A stretch of 64,000 bases of DNA, taken from the NCBI GenBank assembly GCA_964494205.1, contig CAZBRD010000020.1, positions 16,022-80,021 on the forward strand, given 5' to 3'. The DNA comes from JBBTCX01 sp964494205 (GTDB lineage Bacteria > Planctomycetota > Phycisphaerae > UBA1845). Shown piece by piece: positions 36,172 to 45,103 of this stretch. The notes below the pieces were generated by a model, which made no database searches, was not told the origin of the DNA, and saw only the letters and a list, made by a program, of their open reading frames with translations. How positions within the stretch are numbered: the stretch's first letter is position 1; each line of letters opens with the position of its first letter. Position numbers and translations under genes: made by a program.

Positions 36172-36245
36172 CGTCCCCGACAGGATTCGAACCTGTAACC
36201 TTCGGCTTCGGAGGCCGACGCGCTATCCAATTGTGCCACGGGGAC
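36172..36245 (-). tRNA. tRNA-Arg(CCG), CCA not encoded
   Basis: Cloverleaf on the minus strand: acceptor GTCCCCG/CGGGGAC, anticodon stem TCGGC/GCCGA with loop CTCCGAA giving anticodon CCG, T stem ACAGG/CCTGT with TTCGAAT, and a discriminator G. The span is 74 nt and the 3' CCA is not in the DNA, unlike the tRNA-Ile at 7.9 kb. Confidence 0.92.
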
Positions 36246-36347
36246 AATAAGGTTAAGTGTAAATCACACCTATCTTCTGTCAATCGAAGAACGTGTTGCT
36301 CGATTGCATCTTTGCCACGGTTAGTGCGCCGGATACACTCGCGAAGC

Positions 36348-36614
36348 ATGTTGTACATGGTCATCGAGCGGTTCAAGAGCGGGGATTTCAAGGCGGCGGG
36401 GGAGCGCTTTCGACTGCGAGGACGCATGATGCCCGAGGGGGTCACGTATCAGTGCAGTTGGCTCGATAGCGAGGGAAGTGTCTGCTTCCAGATCATGGAG
36501 GCGACGTCGCGCGGGCTGCTTGATGAGTGGATCGCGAACTGGAGCGACCTCGTCGATTTTGAAGTGAATCCTGTGCTGACGTCGGCGGAATTCTGGAGCA
36601 GGCAGAGCGCGTAA
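36348..36614 (+). CDS. DUF3303-like small protein
   Basis: An 88-residue soluble protein whose YMVIERFKSGD ... SWLDSEGSVCFQIMEA ... WSDLVDFEVNPV pattern resembles DUF3303, a small dimeric ferredoxin-like fold of unknown function. The ATG at 36348 is chosen because sequence before it is not conserved-looking and includes the antisense of a tRNA. It lies just 45 bp before an SGNH hydrolase, possibly co-transcribed. Confidence 0.6.
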   Translation: MLYMVIERFKSGDFKAAGERFRLRGRMMPEGVTYQCSWLDSEGSVCFQIMEATSRGLLDEWIANWSDLVDFEVNPVLTSAEFWSRQSA

Positions 36615-36659
36615 TTGGCGCATGATGGCTGGTGGTACTGAGTCTTCTCGCGGCGAAAC

Positions 36660-37760
36660 ATGTCCGAAACTACACACAACGATCGCGCTGCTGAGCCGGT
36701 TGCCATATCGCGGCGAAGGAAAGTCGTTTTCCTTTCTTTCATTGTCTTGGCTCTGTTGAGCATTGGCGAAGTTGGTTCGCGAATTTTTTGGGCGATGCGC
36801 GGTGTGCCGGTTTGGACAGCTCAGCGCATGATCCATCGGTCGTTTTACCCGGAGCTTGTTTCAGTTGAGAACGCGACGCCGTCGAGGACGGATGATGTTC
36901 TCGACATACTCCTGCTCGGCGGGTCAGTGCCGAACAACAACTATGGCAATATTGAGCATCTGCTGCGGGAGAAGCTGTTCTTGTCGGGCCATCCTGCCCG
37001 TGTCTACAACCTCGCGATGCCCGGTCAGACTTCGCTCGATAGCTATTACAAGTATCGTCATTTGCAGGATAAGCAGTTCGACTTGGTGCTCGTCTACCAT
37101 GGCATCAACGAGGTGCGAGCGAACAATTGTCCTCCCGAAGTATTCAAGGCTGATTACTCGCATTACTCGTGGTACAGCCTCATCAATGCATGGGAGCGAG
37201 CGAGCGACTCTCGATGGTTTGTCGAGCCGTATACGTTCAGATTTCTCGGTTCGAAAGCCTTTGAACGACTGGGGCTGGCGAGCTATGTGCCGACGCATCA
37301 ACCACGACCTGAAGACATGGAATGGGGGAAAGACGTCAAGACTGCGGCGTCGTTCAGGAAAAACATCGAGGGTATTATTCGCATTGCAGCTGCAAAGAAC
37401 GAACGGCTTATCTTGATGTCCGTCGCGTACTATGTCCCGGAAGGCTACTCGAAAGAGAAATTCGATAAGCGGGAGCTCGACTACTGCTCGCATGCGCTTC
37501 CGATTGAGCTGTGGGGGAAACCGGAATATGTGGCTGCGGCGATTGATGCGCACAACGTGGTCATTAAGTACCTGGCGACAACCCATCAGCTCGAACTCGT
37601 TGACCAGAATCGGCTGATTCCCAGGAACAAGAAGAACTTCAACGACATCTGCCATTTGACGCATGAGGGATGTGAGAACTTCGTAGATAACACGTTGAAG
37701 ATTATTTCCTCTTCGTTTGTACATTATGACATTGGTGCGGCTGAAGACTTTGGCAATTGA
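36660..37760 (+). CDS. membrane-anchored SGNH/GDSL hydrolase
   Basis: A 366-residue protein with one N-terminal hydrophobic helix (about 22-45) and an SGNH-type catalytic domain outside the membrane. Block I reads LLLGGSVPNNN, where the Ser is the likely nucleophile in a GGSV variant of GDSL. Block II is AMPGQTSLDS, block III is YHGINEV with Asn, and block V is HLTHEGCENF with the His. SGNH enzymes are esterases or O-acetyl transferases acting on glycans or lipids. It overlaps the next in-frame region closely and may be read with the peptidase gene after it. Confidence 0.75.
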   Translation: MSETTHNDRAAEPVAISRRRKVVFLSFIVLALLSIGEVGSRIFWAMRGVPVWTAQRMIHRSFYPELVSVENATPSRTDDVLDILLLGGSVPNNNYGNIEHLLREKLFLSGHPARVYNLAMPGQTSLDSYYKYRHLQDKQFDLVLVYHGINEVRANNCPPEVFKADYSHYSWYSLINAWERASDSRWFVEPYTFRFLGSKAFERLGLASYVPTHQPRPEDMEWGKDVKTAASFRKNIEGIIRIAAAKNERLILMSVAYYVPEGYSKEKFDKRELDYCSHALPIELWGKPEYVAAAIDAHNVVIKYLATTHQLELVDQNRLIPRNKKNFNDICHLTHEGCENFVDNTLKIISSSFVHYDIGAAEDFGN

Positions 37761-37801
37761 TTTATTCGAAATGGAACGTTTTGCACAATTATCCGCGATC
37801 A

Positions 37802-38809
37802 ATGCGACTACTAGTCATCACCGGCTGTTTTATTTTTGCGTGTTCACCGGTCGTCTTTGCCGAAGAGCCGCTTCTCGACTATTACGCGGAAATCGAACCA
37901 TACGAGACCGGCTTTCTTAAAGTCTCCGACACGCACGAAATCTATTACGAAATCTGCGGTAATCCGAATGGTAAAACTGTCATGGTTTTCCACGGCGGCC
38001 CCGGTGGGGGGAGCTATCCCGGTTTGCGACGGTTTCACGATCCGTCCAAGTGGAAGATCGTTCTTCACGATCAGCGGGGCGCGGGCAAGAGTAAGCCGCA
38101 CTGTGAACTCAAAGACAACAACACATCGGCGCTGTTAGAGGATGTGGAGAAACTTCGCGAGCACCTGAAGCTTGGCAAGGTGCACGTCTTCGGCGGTTCG
38201 TGGGGTTCGACGCTTGCGGTTGCTTATGCGGAGAAGTATCCGGCCAATGTGGAGTCACTTGTCATTCGCGGTGTGTTTCTCGGCAGCCAGTCCGAGATTG
38301 ACCATTTTTATCATGGCGGCGTGGGCACCTTGTTCCCCGAGGAATATGCCAAACTCCAGGAGCTGATTCCAGAACCGAGAAAGATGCACTATCCGAAGCA
38401 GTTGTTCAAACTGCTCAAGGACGGCGACGAGGCCACCAAAAAGAAAATCGCCGTTGGGTGGGCGAGTTACGAAATCAAAGTGGCCAGCATGAACGCGTCC
38501 GACGAAAAGGTGGCTGCGAACTTCGTCGATTGGGACCCCTACGATTTTTCGTTGATCGAGAATTACTACATGGCCAACGGCTGTTTCGTGAAAGATGAAG
38601 AGCTGCTAAACAACGCGAAGAATATCGCCGACATTCCGACGATCATTGTGCAGGGGCGATATGACGTAGTTTGCCCGCCGATCACCGCGTGGAAGTTACA
38701 TAAGAAGCTGAATAAGTCGAAACTGGTTATGGTCGAGACTGGTGCGCATGGCGCGGGTGATCCTCCCATGCGGTCGGCGCTGATTGCCGCGACGAAATCG
38801 CTTGAATAG
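37802..38809 (+). CDS. secreted proline iminopeptidase-like alpha/beta hydrolase
   Basis: A 335-residue alpha/beta hydrolase with a signal peptide (about 1-20, ending FAEE). Signatures of the prolyl aminopeptidase (S33) family are HGGPGGGSYPGLRRFHD, DQRGAGKSKPHCEL and the nucleophile elbow GGSWGST; the acid in QGRYDVVCP and the His in ETGAHGAG complete the triad. It would release N-terminal proline from peptides outside the cytoplasm, unlike the usual cytoplasmic enzymes. The start at 37802 is chosen for the signal peptide. It lies directly after the SGNH gene. Confidence 0.82.
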   Translation: MRLLVITGCFIFACSPVVFAEEPLLDYYAEIEPYETGFLKVSDTHEIYYEICGNPNGKTVMVFHGGPGGGSYPGLRRFHDPSKWKIVLHDQRGAGKSKPHCELKDNNTSALLEDVEKLREHLKLGKVHVFGGSWGSTLAVAYAEKYPANVESLVIRGVFLGSQSEIDHFYHGGVGTLFPEEYAKLQELIPEPRKMHYPKQLFKLLKDGDEATKKKIAVGWASYEIKVASMNASDEKVAANFVDWDPYDFSLIENYYMANGCFVKDEELLNNAKNIADIPTIIVQGRYDVVCPPITAWKLHKKLNKSKLVMVETGAHGAGDPPMRSALIAATKSLE

Positions 38810-38861
38810 CGGTCTCGGGTAATGGTTAGTTAACGAAACGCAAATCTGTATTCACATCGCG

Positions 38862-38889
38862 TTGACACGAGTCGACCTGCGGCTACCCT
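38862..38889 (+). promoter_or_regulatory. candidate promoter for alkaline phosphatase
   Basis: TTGACA (38862-38867) and TACCCT (38884-38889) spaced by 16 bp, about 55 bp before the phoA start. The -10 box is weak. No clear Pho box was seen. Confidence 0.4.
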
Positions 38890-38943
38890 CGCTGGCGAGT
38901 TGAAATATCCCCCATGGATTCTGCTGCATTGGCCGGAGGTTTC

Positions 38944-40503
38944 ATGAAAGCTGCTTCGCTATTCGTCGTCTCGCTCTGCATACTTGGTTCTTCTGCTGTC
39001 ATCGCCGGTGAGTCGCGCGAACAGTGGTATACGGATGGCCGCGATTTCGTGGCTAATGCCAAGAAACTTGCACCGATCACAGCCAAGGCAAAGAACATTA
39101 TCCTCTTTCTTGGCGACGGGATGGGTGTAACCACGGTCACGGCCGCGCGCATTCTAGAGGGTCAGCAGCAAGGAAAAACGGGCGAAGAGAACGTGCTCAG
39201 TTTTGAGAAGTTTCCGTATTCCGCACTGATTAAGACTTACAACACCAACCAGCAGGTTCCCGATTCCGCGGGGACGATGACCGCCATTGTTGCTGGAGTG
39301 AAGACGAAGGCCGGCGTCCTGAGCGTAGATCAGGACGTGACTCGCGGCGATCACACGTCGATGAGCGGAAATGAGGTTACCACCATCCTGGAAATGGCAG
39401 AAAAGGCGGGCTTGTCTACCGGCGTCGTCACCAACATGACAGTCACGCACGCGACGCCCGGGGCCTGCTATGCGCACACGCCCGAACGTGAATGGGAAGA
39501 TGACGCGGGCCTTAGCAAAGAAGCGCGGGCTGCGGGATTCCCGGATATCGCACGGCAACTGATCGAGTTTCCCATCGGTAACGGCCTCGAAGTCGCGCTG
39601 GGGGGCGGGCGCAGTTATTTCCTGCCGAGTACCGTGGACGATCCCGAAGAATCATCGAAAAAAGGGCGGCGACTAGATGGTCGTGATCTAACAACTGAGT
39701 GGCAGAAAAAATCCAACGCAGCCTACGTCTGGAACAAGTCGCAATTCGACGCGATTGATCCGGCGAAGGTTGATCATCTGCTCGGCCTTTTTGATCCGCT
39801 TTACTTGGAGTACGAAATCGATCGCGCCAGCGACACCGGCGGCGAACCGTCACTGAGCGAGATGACCCGCAAGGCGATCGATGTAGTATCGAAAAATGAA
39901 AAGGGCTATTTCCTCATGGTCGAAGGCGGTCAGATTGATCGCGCGCATCATTCCACCAACGCCTATCGCGCTTTGACTGAGACAATTGAGTTCGCCAACG
40001 CCGTGCGGGTCGCGGTGGAGAAAACGAAGCGCGAAGAAACGCTGATCGTCGTCACGGCTGATCACAGTCATGTGTTTGTGATGGGGGGGCATGCGACGCG
40101 CGGCAACCCGATCCTGGGGCTGGTGTGGGGAAACAAGCGCGACGGCCAGCGAACGGACGCGCCCAAGAAGGATGCGCTCGGGCTGCCTTTCACGACGCTG
40201 AGTTATGCGAACGGACCTGGATACGCTGGTGAATCGGCTTCGCAACCGGAAGGGTCCAAGAAGTTCGATCACGAAGGCAAGGGTTTCAAGGGGATCACGC
40301 ACGGTCGTCCCGAATTGAAAAACACCGACGTGCAGGCGCCATCGTATTTGCAGGAGTGCCTCGTGCCGCTGGAGGAGGAGACACACAGTGGAGAAGACGT
40401 TCCGCTCTATGCGGATGGACCGTCAGCACATCTATTCCGTGGGGTGATGGAACAGAACGTCATCTTTCATGTGATGGCGGAAGCGCTGCAATTGCAGCCG
40501 TGA
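38944..40503 (+). CDS. phoA: alkaline phosphatase
   Basis: A 519-residue exported alkaline phosphatase; the signal peptide is about residues 1-22. The metal- and Ser-site motifs of the family are in order: DGMGVTTVTAARI, DSAGTMTAIVAG (catalytic Ser), VTHATPGACYAH, EGGQIDRAHHSTNAYRAL and VTADHSHVFVMGG. It releases phosphate from organic phosphate esters outside the cytoplasm. The ATG at 38944 has GGAGG five bases upstream, which fixes the start. A candidate promoter lies 55 bp upstream. It faces ruvB convergently. Confidence 0.92.
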   Translation: MKAASLFVVSLCILGSSAVIAGESREQWYTDGRDFVANAKKLAPITAKAKNIILFLGDGMGVTTVTAARILEGQQQGKTGEENVLSFEKFPYSALIKTYNTNQQVPDSAGTMTAIVAGVKTKAGVLSVDQDVTRGDHTSMSGNEVTTILEMAEKAGLSTGVVTNMTVTHATPGACYAHTPEREWEDDAGLSKEARAAGFPDIARQLIEFPIGNGLEVALGGGRSYFLPSTVDDPEESSKKGRRLDGRDLTTEWQKKSNAAYVWNKSQFDAIDPAKVDHLLGLFDPLYLEYEIDRASDTGGEPSLSEMTRKAIDVVSKNEKGYFLMVEGGQIDRAHHSTNAYRALTETIEFANAVRVAVEKTKREETLIVVTADHSHVFVMGGHATRGNPILGLVWGNKRDGQRTDAPKKDALGLPFTTLSYANGPGYAGESASQPEGSKKFDHEGKGFKGITHGRPELKNTDVQAPSYLQECLVPLEEETHSGEDVPLYADGPSAHLFRGVMEQNVIFHVMAEALQLQP

Positions 40504-40590
40504 TCAACACAGCCAATGCCTTCTTTTCATTGGATTTGTAGCTGCGAGTAGAAGGCACAGCTCATGGGACTGCGGCACAAATCCTAAACG

Positions 40591-40609
40591 CACTGCTCGC
40601 AGAGCAGTG
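40591..40609. repeat. extragenic palindrome between phoA and ruvB
   Basis: CACTGCTC and GAGCAGTG pair perfectly around a three-base loop, between two convergent genes. It may act as a shared terminator, although no long T-run follows on either strand. Confidence 0.5.
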
Positions 40610-40664
40610 GCACTCGGCGATTCTTGACCTGCCCGCCCGCTAGGTGAGCACGTTGTAGGCAGCG

Positions 40665-41711
40665 TTATGCGAACAGACTTGTCTGATCTGCTGTCGCTCG
40701 TGAATTGGTGCGGGTGAAAGGGATGGCTAGATGCTTGTACGCGGCCTCGGTGGCCTGCCGACCCTGGCGGGTGCGAATTAGAAAACCGATTTGCAGCAGA
40801 TATGGTTCGACTACGTCTTCAAGTGTGTCGCGTTCCTGACCCATGGTGGCGGCGAGCGCTTCGATGCCGGCGGGGCCACCGTTGTAGATTTTGATAAGCG
40901 AAGTGAGAAACGAGCGGTCGAGCTCGTCGAGGCCGAGGGCGTCAACCTGCTGCACGTCGAGGGCGCTTTGAACAAGATCGTGGCGGAGCACGCCGTCTCC
41001 CCGCACCTGTGCATAATCACGCGCACGCTTCAAGAGGCGGTTGGCTACGCGCGGGGTTCCGCGACTGCGTGCGGCGATGAGGTCGAGGGCGTCGGTCTCG
41101 GCGTCGACCCCCAGTTTTCTGGCTGATCGTTGAAGCACTTCCGTCAGATCGTCCGTGCCGTAGAAATCGAAATGATAGGAGTGGCCAAAGCGATCGCGCA
41201 TCGCGTTGCTGAGCATGCCTGCGCGCGTCGTCGCGCCGATTAATGTGAATCGTCGCAAGGCGAAATTCACCACGCGGCCACTGAGACCACCTTCGATTGT
41301 GAAATCGACACGGAAGTCTTCCATAGCAGGGTAGAGGAATTCTTCCACGATCGTTGGCAGTCGATGGATCTCATCGATGAACAGGACGTCGCCGGTTTCT
41401 AAGTTAGTGAGGATTGCCATGAGGTCGGCCTGTTTCGCGAGCGAGGGGCCAGACGTGATTCGCGGCGTCTTGCCGGTCATTTCGCGGGCGATCACGTTGG
41501 CCAGCGTTGTCTTCCCCAAACCCGGTGGGCCATCGAGTAGAATGTGCTCCAGTGGTTCGCCGCGCTTTCGTGCGGCGGCCATCGCGATGGTGAGTTTTTC
41601 CATCAATGCGCGCTGACCGATCATCTCGGCTAAGGATTGGGGACGAAGAGCGCTGTCGAAGGATTCATCTTCGATGCGAGCACTTCCTGAGATGATACGA
41701 TCGCGTGCCAT
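40665..41711 (-). CDS. ruvB: Holliday junction branch-migration helicase RuvB
   Basis: A 348-residue AAA+ ATPase that drives Holliday-junction branch migration with RuvA. Walker A is GPPGLGKTTLAN, Walker B is DEIHRLP, sensor/Arg-finger GATTRAGML and the C-terminal winged helix are all seen. The start (ATG at 41711) has no ribosome-binding site because a foldback repeat occupies the space before it. It is the last gene of the ruvC-ruvA-ruvB group. Confidence 0.95.
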   Translation of the reverse strand: MARDRIISGSARIEDESFDSALRPQSLAEMIGQRALMEKLTIAMAAARKRGEPLEHILLDGPPGLGKTTLANVIAREMTGKTPRITSGPSLAKQADLMAILTNLETGDVLFIDEIHRLPTIVEEFLYPAMEDFRVDFTIEGGLSGRVVNFALRRFTLIGATTRAGMLSNAMRDRFGHSYHFDFYGTDDLTEVLQRSARKLGVDAETDALDLIAARSRGTPRVANRLLKRARDYAQVRGDGVLRHDLVQSALDVQQVDALGLDELDRSFLTSLIKIYNGGPAGIEALAATMGQERDTLEDVVEPYLLQIGFLIRTRQGRQATEAAYKHLAIPFTRTNSRATADQTSLFA

Positions 41712-41717
41712 TTTTTT

Positions 41718-41830
41718 GAATTACGAATTACGAATTACGAATTACAAAGACATCGGACGCGTTTCGTGTCAGACCGAATTACGTGGGCGTCCATAGACTT
41801 TTGTAATTAGTAATTTGCAATTCGTAATTA
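41718..41830. repeat. foldback (MITE-like) element between ruvA and ruvB
   Basis: The left arm holds four GAATTAC heptamers (41718-41745), then AAAGAC, a short spacer and GGACGC (to 41760). The right arm (41787-41830) is its near inverse, from GCGTCC to TTTTGTAATTAGTAATTTG and beyond. The arms would fold into a hairpin of about 40 bp with a loop of roughly 26 bp. The right arm supplies the ruvA stop codon, and the left arm reaches to within 6 bp of the ruvB start. Confidence 0.7.
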
Positions 41831-42454
41831 TCCTCCCGCTTTTATGCGATACGCCGCCCGGACCCATTCGTCGGCTGAATCGATTTTCCCGTTCGACTTC
41901 GCTGCTTGATCCAACCAGCGCTCAGCTTCTCCGCGACCGTCGCCCCACGCAACCAGGATTTCGAGGGCGTCTTTCTGTGGTCGAGACAACGCCACCGATT
42001 CTCTTGGCATAGACACCGCAGCCGTTGCGGCCAAACTGCTGAGTTTGCCTTTGAGTGATGCGACTATCAACTCCGCGCCGCGCTGACCGATTCCCGGCAA
42101 TCGTGAGAGGGCTTTGGCATCTCCCGATTCGATCCATGCCGCGATTCGGCCTGCCGGTTCGGCGAGGGCTTTCAGCGCCTTTCGGGGGCCGATTCCTTTT
42201 ACGTTCACGAACTGTTGGAAGAACTCGCGATCCTCCACTCGCGTGAAGCCGAGCATGCGCGGAACCAGATTGCCTGATGCCTGATTCCCTTCGAAAAACT
42301 CGAGCGTGTGCAGTGTCACGCTTCGGCCGTGGAACGCAGCCAGTTCGCCGACTGCGTAGTGCGGAACCAAGACTTCTCGTGCGATTCCGCCTTGCTCGAC
42401 CACCACCGAGCCTTCGGCGATTTCCGCGATAATGCCGGTGATTCGAACGATCAT
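41828..42454 (-). CDS. ruvA: Holliday junction-binding protein RuvA
   Basis: A 208-residue RuvA, which binds the four-way junction and loads RuvB. It shows the N-terminal OB fold (about 1-65), helix-hairpin-helix pairs with FVNVKGIGPRKAL and RLPGIGQRGAEL, and a C-terminal domain joined by a flexible linker. It overlaps ruvC by 4 bp, so ruvC and ruvA are coupled. Its stop codon lies in the edge of the foldback repeat. Confidence 0.92.
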   Translation of the reverse strand: MIVRITGIIAEIAEGSVVVEQGGIAREVLVPHYAVGELAAFHGRSVTLHTLEFFEGNQASGNLVPRMLGFTRVEDREFFQQFVNVKGIGPRKALKALAEPAGRIAAWIESGDAKALSRLPGIGQRGAELIVASLKGKLSSLAATAAVSMPRESVALSRPQKDALEILVAWGDGRGEAERWLDQAAKSNGKIDSADEWVRAAYRIKAGG

Positions 42455-43008
42455 CTCCGCGACTCCAAAGTCGCCAATATCGCCGCTTGCGTCTTGCTTC
42501 GTGTTCGAGGCGATCGAGTCGCTATTGGATTCAACAGGTCGGCTGCACAGGTCATCGCGATGGCGATGGCGTCCGCCACGTCAGCCGGTTCCGGGAGTTT
42601 TGACAGGCCGAGTTCGCGTTCGACCGAACGCTGGACCTGCAGCTTCGTGGCCCGGCCATGTCCTGTGAGATATCGCTTGATGCGGGTGGCTGCGAAGCTT
42701 CGCACGGCGAGGCCCAGTTCGGCCGCAGCGGACAGAATCACGCCGCGTGCATGGCCCATCAAGATGGCAGTGCGAGGATGTTCGTAATGTGCGTAGAGTT
42801 GTTCGACGGCAACGACGGCGGGAGAATGTTCCTGTAGTACGGATAAGACGTCGCTGCGAAGTCGTGCGAGGCGAGTGGGCAGTTCAAGCGCCCGATCGAT
42901 TCGGCAAACGCCTGCGTCGAGGATGTGCATCGCGCCCGGTCGCCCGGCCATCACTGCGTAGCCGGTAATGGCTAAACCCGGATCGATACCGCAGATCACC
43001 GCATCCAT
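42451..43008 (-). CDS. ruvC: Holliday junction resolvase RuvC
   Basis: A 185-residue RNase H-fold resolvase that cuts Holliday junctions bound by RuvAB. The first catalytic Asp lies in CGIDPGLAITGYA and the later acidic positions in VAVEQLYAHYE and EPADVADAIAIA are present. The ATG at 43008 is preferred over a longer start. A terminator at 43.1 kb separates it from sppA, so ruvCAB is a separate transcript. Confidence 0.93.
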   Translation of the reverse strand: MDAVICGIDPGLAITGYAVMAGRPGAMHILDAGVCRIDRALELPTRLARLRSDVLSVLQEHSPAVVAVEQLYAHYEHPRTAILMGHARGVILSAAAELGLAVRSFAATRIKRYLTGHGRATKLQVQRSVERELGLSKLPEPADVADAIAIAMTCAADLLNPIATRSPRTRSKTQAAILATLESRR

Positions 43009-43091
43009 ACGGAACCAGCACTCCTTTGCGCGAGATGCGCCAACGATTTCGTGTAGGGTCGAGCCGAATTGATCGTATGTCAAGCGAATTC

Positions 43092-43126
43092 AAAGAAAAA
43101 GACCACCGCCTGGTAGGGCGGTGGTC
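43092..43126 (-). terminator. intrinsic terminator after sppA
   Basis: On the minus strand a 10-bp stem GACCACCGCC/GGCGGTGGTC with a six-base loop runs into TTTTTCTTT. It ends the sppA transcript before ruvC. Confidence 0.85.
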
Positions 43127-43165
43127 GGGTGTGATTATCGAGCTCGCGCGTTGATGCGCCGCAGA

Positions 43166-45103
43166 TCAGCGCGTCGGGGTGAACATGTTCACCGCTGGTT
43201 TGGCTGCTTCGAGCCAATTCATCGCGTTCGTCTTAACGGGTGCAGCCATGCCGATCTCTTCGAGCGACGGCATTCCCATCCAGCACAAAGGCTTGGTTGT
43301 TTGCGAGAAGAACAGAACCTGTTGATCGAAGGGCACCACCGGAGCCGCAGCGGTTGCCTGGAGGAACGTGTTGACCGCCTGCTCCATATTCACTGCGCCC
43401 AGCGACTCAAACAATTCGCCGAAGCTGCTGGAACGCGGGTAGTGGACGATCTTCAGCTCTGCGCTGGCGGGAATGTTAGCGAAATCGCGAGCGGAGTTGA
43501 TGGCCTCTGCGAGTCCGCCGAGTTCATCGACGAGGCCAATTTCCTTGGCCTGGCGACCGGTGTAGATCCGGCCCTCCGCGATCTTGCGGACTTCGGCGGC
43601 GGGCAAGCGGCGTGTGGTGGCGACGCGATCGACGAAAATGCTGTAGAAGTCGTTGATGTAGTCCTGAATGAACTGGCGATCGTCCTTGTCCATGGCGCGA
43701 TGGGGGGAGCCGAGCGTGGCGCGATCGCCGCGCTTCATTTCGAAGAGCTCGTAGTCCATCCGGTTTAAGGCGGATTGCGCCATCTGGAAAATGCCGAGCA
43801 CGCCGATCGAGCCGGTAATTGTTGTCGGCTGGGCAAAAATTCGCCGCGCTGGGCAGGCGATGTAATAACCGCCGGAACCGGCGACTCGTCCCATGCTGAC
43901 GACGAGCGGCTTTTCCTCGTTCAGTTTGCGAAGCTGTTGCCAGATCACGTCGGAGGCGTAGCCCGAACCGCCGGGTGAATCGACGCGCATCACGACTGCC
44001 TTGATCGACTTATTCTTGCGCAGTTCTTCGACGACTTCGACGAACGCATCGCGCGAAATGACCTGTGAGGCCATTCCCGCGCCGAGGTTTTGATCGATGA
44101 TGGGGCCGCGAGCGTCGAGCACGGCGATCTTAGGCCCGACGGCCTTCCGGGCGTCTTCCTGCTGGCGCATCTCGTCGTTGATCATCTCCATGAAGTCCTG
44201 CAACGAGTTCACGTCTGCAAGGCTTCGCTCGAATCCCTGATACTTTTTCAGCTTGTCGCGACGCAGGATGCGATCGCGGCATTCATCGTAATAGGCCAAG
44301 TGGTCAGCGAGTCCGCGCTGGAGGGAATCGTTGGCATCGAACATCGCGGTGTTGACTATGTCGTCCACGGCCTCTCGCGAGAGCTTGCGGCTGGTCATGA
44401 TGATGTTTTTGTAGTCTTCGATCCAGCCATCGAGGATCGCGTTGTACGCTTCCTTGAAATACTGATTCGGTTCGCGCTCGTTCATGAAGCCGGGATACTT
44501 GAAGCGGCCGGCGGTGATGACATCGAACTCGATGCCCTGCATCTGGTAGTGACCCTTGAGGAAGGGGAATACGCTTCCCACGCCGGGCAGCGAAACGCCG
44601 CCAGTCGGGGCGAGGACGACCTCGTCGGCTGCACATGCGAGCAAGTAGGCGTTGGGACTGCCATCGTTGAAATAGGCTGTCACCTTTTTGCCGGAATTAC
44701 GCACACGCTCTACGCCCGCACGCAGTTCTTCGACATCAGGCAACGACAGAGCGAGACCGCCGACATCGAGTAGAACTCCGCCGACTTTGTCGTCCTTCTG
44801 CCATTCTTCGAGGCGATCCAGCACGTCCTGCACGGTGCGCGTGCGGCCGGGCAGCGGCAAGTTGATCGCGCGAGCGGGCACCACGTACTCATCGAGCTTC
44901 ATCTCGACGAGCCGCTTGATGGGACTTTCGGCGTCGGACTTTTCTTTCGATTTGTCCGCGTCCTTGTCCTTGGACTTCTCTTTGTCTTTGTCCTTCTCCT
45001 CGGCCAGTGACTTCTGCTCGTCCTTCTTTTCCGGTTCTGGCTCTGAGGCCCAGACCGGTGCGATCAGACCGAACAGGATCAACCATAATCTCGCCAGCTT
45101 CAT
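43166..45103 (-). CDS. sppA: signal peptide peptidase SppA (long form)
   Basis: A 645-residue membrane-bound Ser protease of the long SppA (67K) type, two tandem S49 domains. The catalytic Ser lies in the C-terminal half in RVAGSGGYYIACPA, and the Lys is expected in the N-terminal half. A PGGS element (VDSPGGSGYAS) is also present. Before the protease there is a signal region and a roughly 45-residue stretch almost wholly of Lys, Glu and Asp, which is unusual. SppA digests cleaved signal peptides in the membrane. The gene starts inside the end of the upstream secreted-protein gene (4 bp overlap, good AAGGAG), so they are coupled. Confidence 0.9.
   Translation of the reverse strand: MKLARLWLILFGLIAPVWASEPEPEKKDEQKSLAEEKDKDKEKSKDKDADKSKEKSDAESPIKRLVEMKLDEYVVPARAINLPLPGRTRTVQDVLDRLEEWQKDDKVGGVLLDVGGLALSLPDVEELRAGVERVRNSGKKVTAYFNDGSPNAYLLACAADEVVLAPTGGVSLPGVGSVFPFLKGHYQMQGIEFDVITAGRFKYPGFMNEREPNQYFKEAYNAILDGWIEDYKNIIMTSRKLSREAVDDIVNTAMFDANDSLQRGLADHLAYYDECRDRILRRDKLKKYQGFERSLADVNSLQDFMEMINDEMRQQEDARKAVGPKIAVLDARGPIIDQNLGAGMASQVISRDAFVEVVEELRKNKSIKAVVMRVDSPGGSGYASDVIWQQLRKLNEEKPLVVSMGRVAGSGGYYIACPARRIFAQPTTITGSIGVLGIFQMAQSALNRMDYELFEMKRGDRATLGSPHRAMDKDDRQFIQDYINDFYSIFVDRVATTRRLPAAEVRKIAEGRIYTGRQAKEIGLVDELGGLAEAINSARDFANIPASAELKIVHYPRSSSFGELFESLGAVNMEQAVNTFLQATAAAPVVPFDQQVLFFSQTTKPLCWMGMPSLEEIGMAAPVKTNAMNWLEAAKPAVNMFTPTR

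Noticed and set aside
36050..36445. Open minus-strand frame containing PPKPKVTGSNPV
   Set aside because: It runs through tRNA-Arg at 36172-36245 and has the usual look of a spurious translation across a tRNA.
41718..41745. Tandem GAATTAC units as a possible CRISPR array
   Set aside because: Seven-base units without spacers; they form one arm of a foldback element. No cas genes are in the window.
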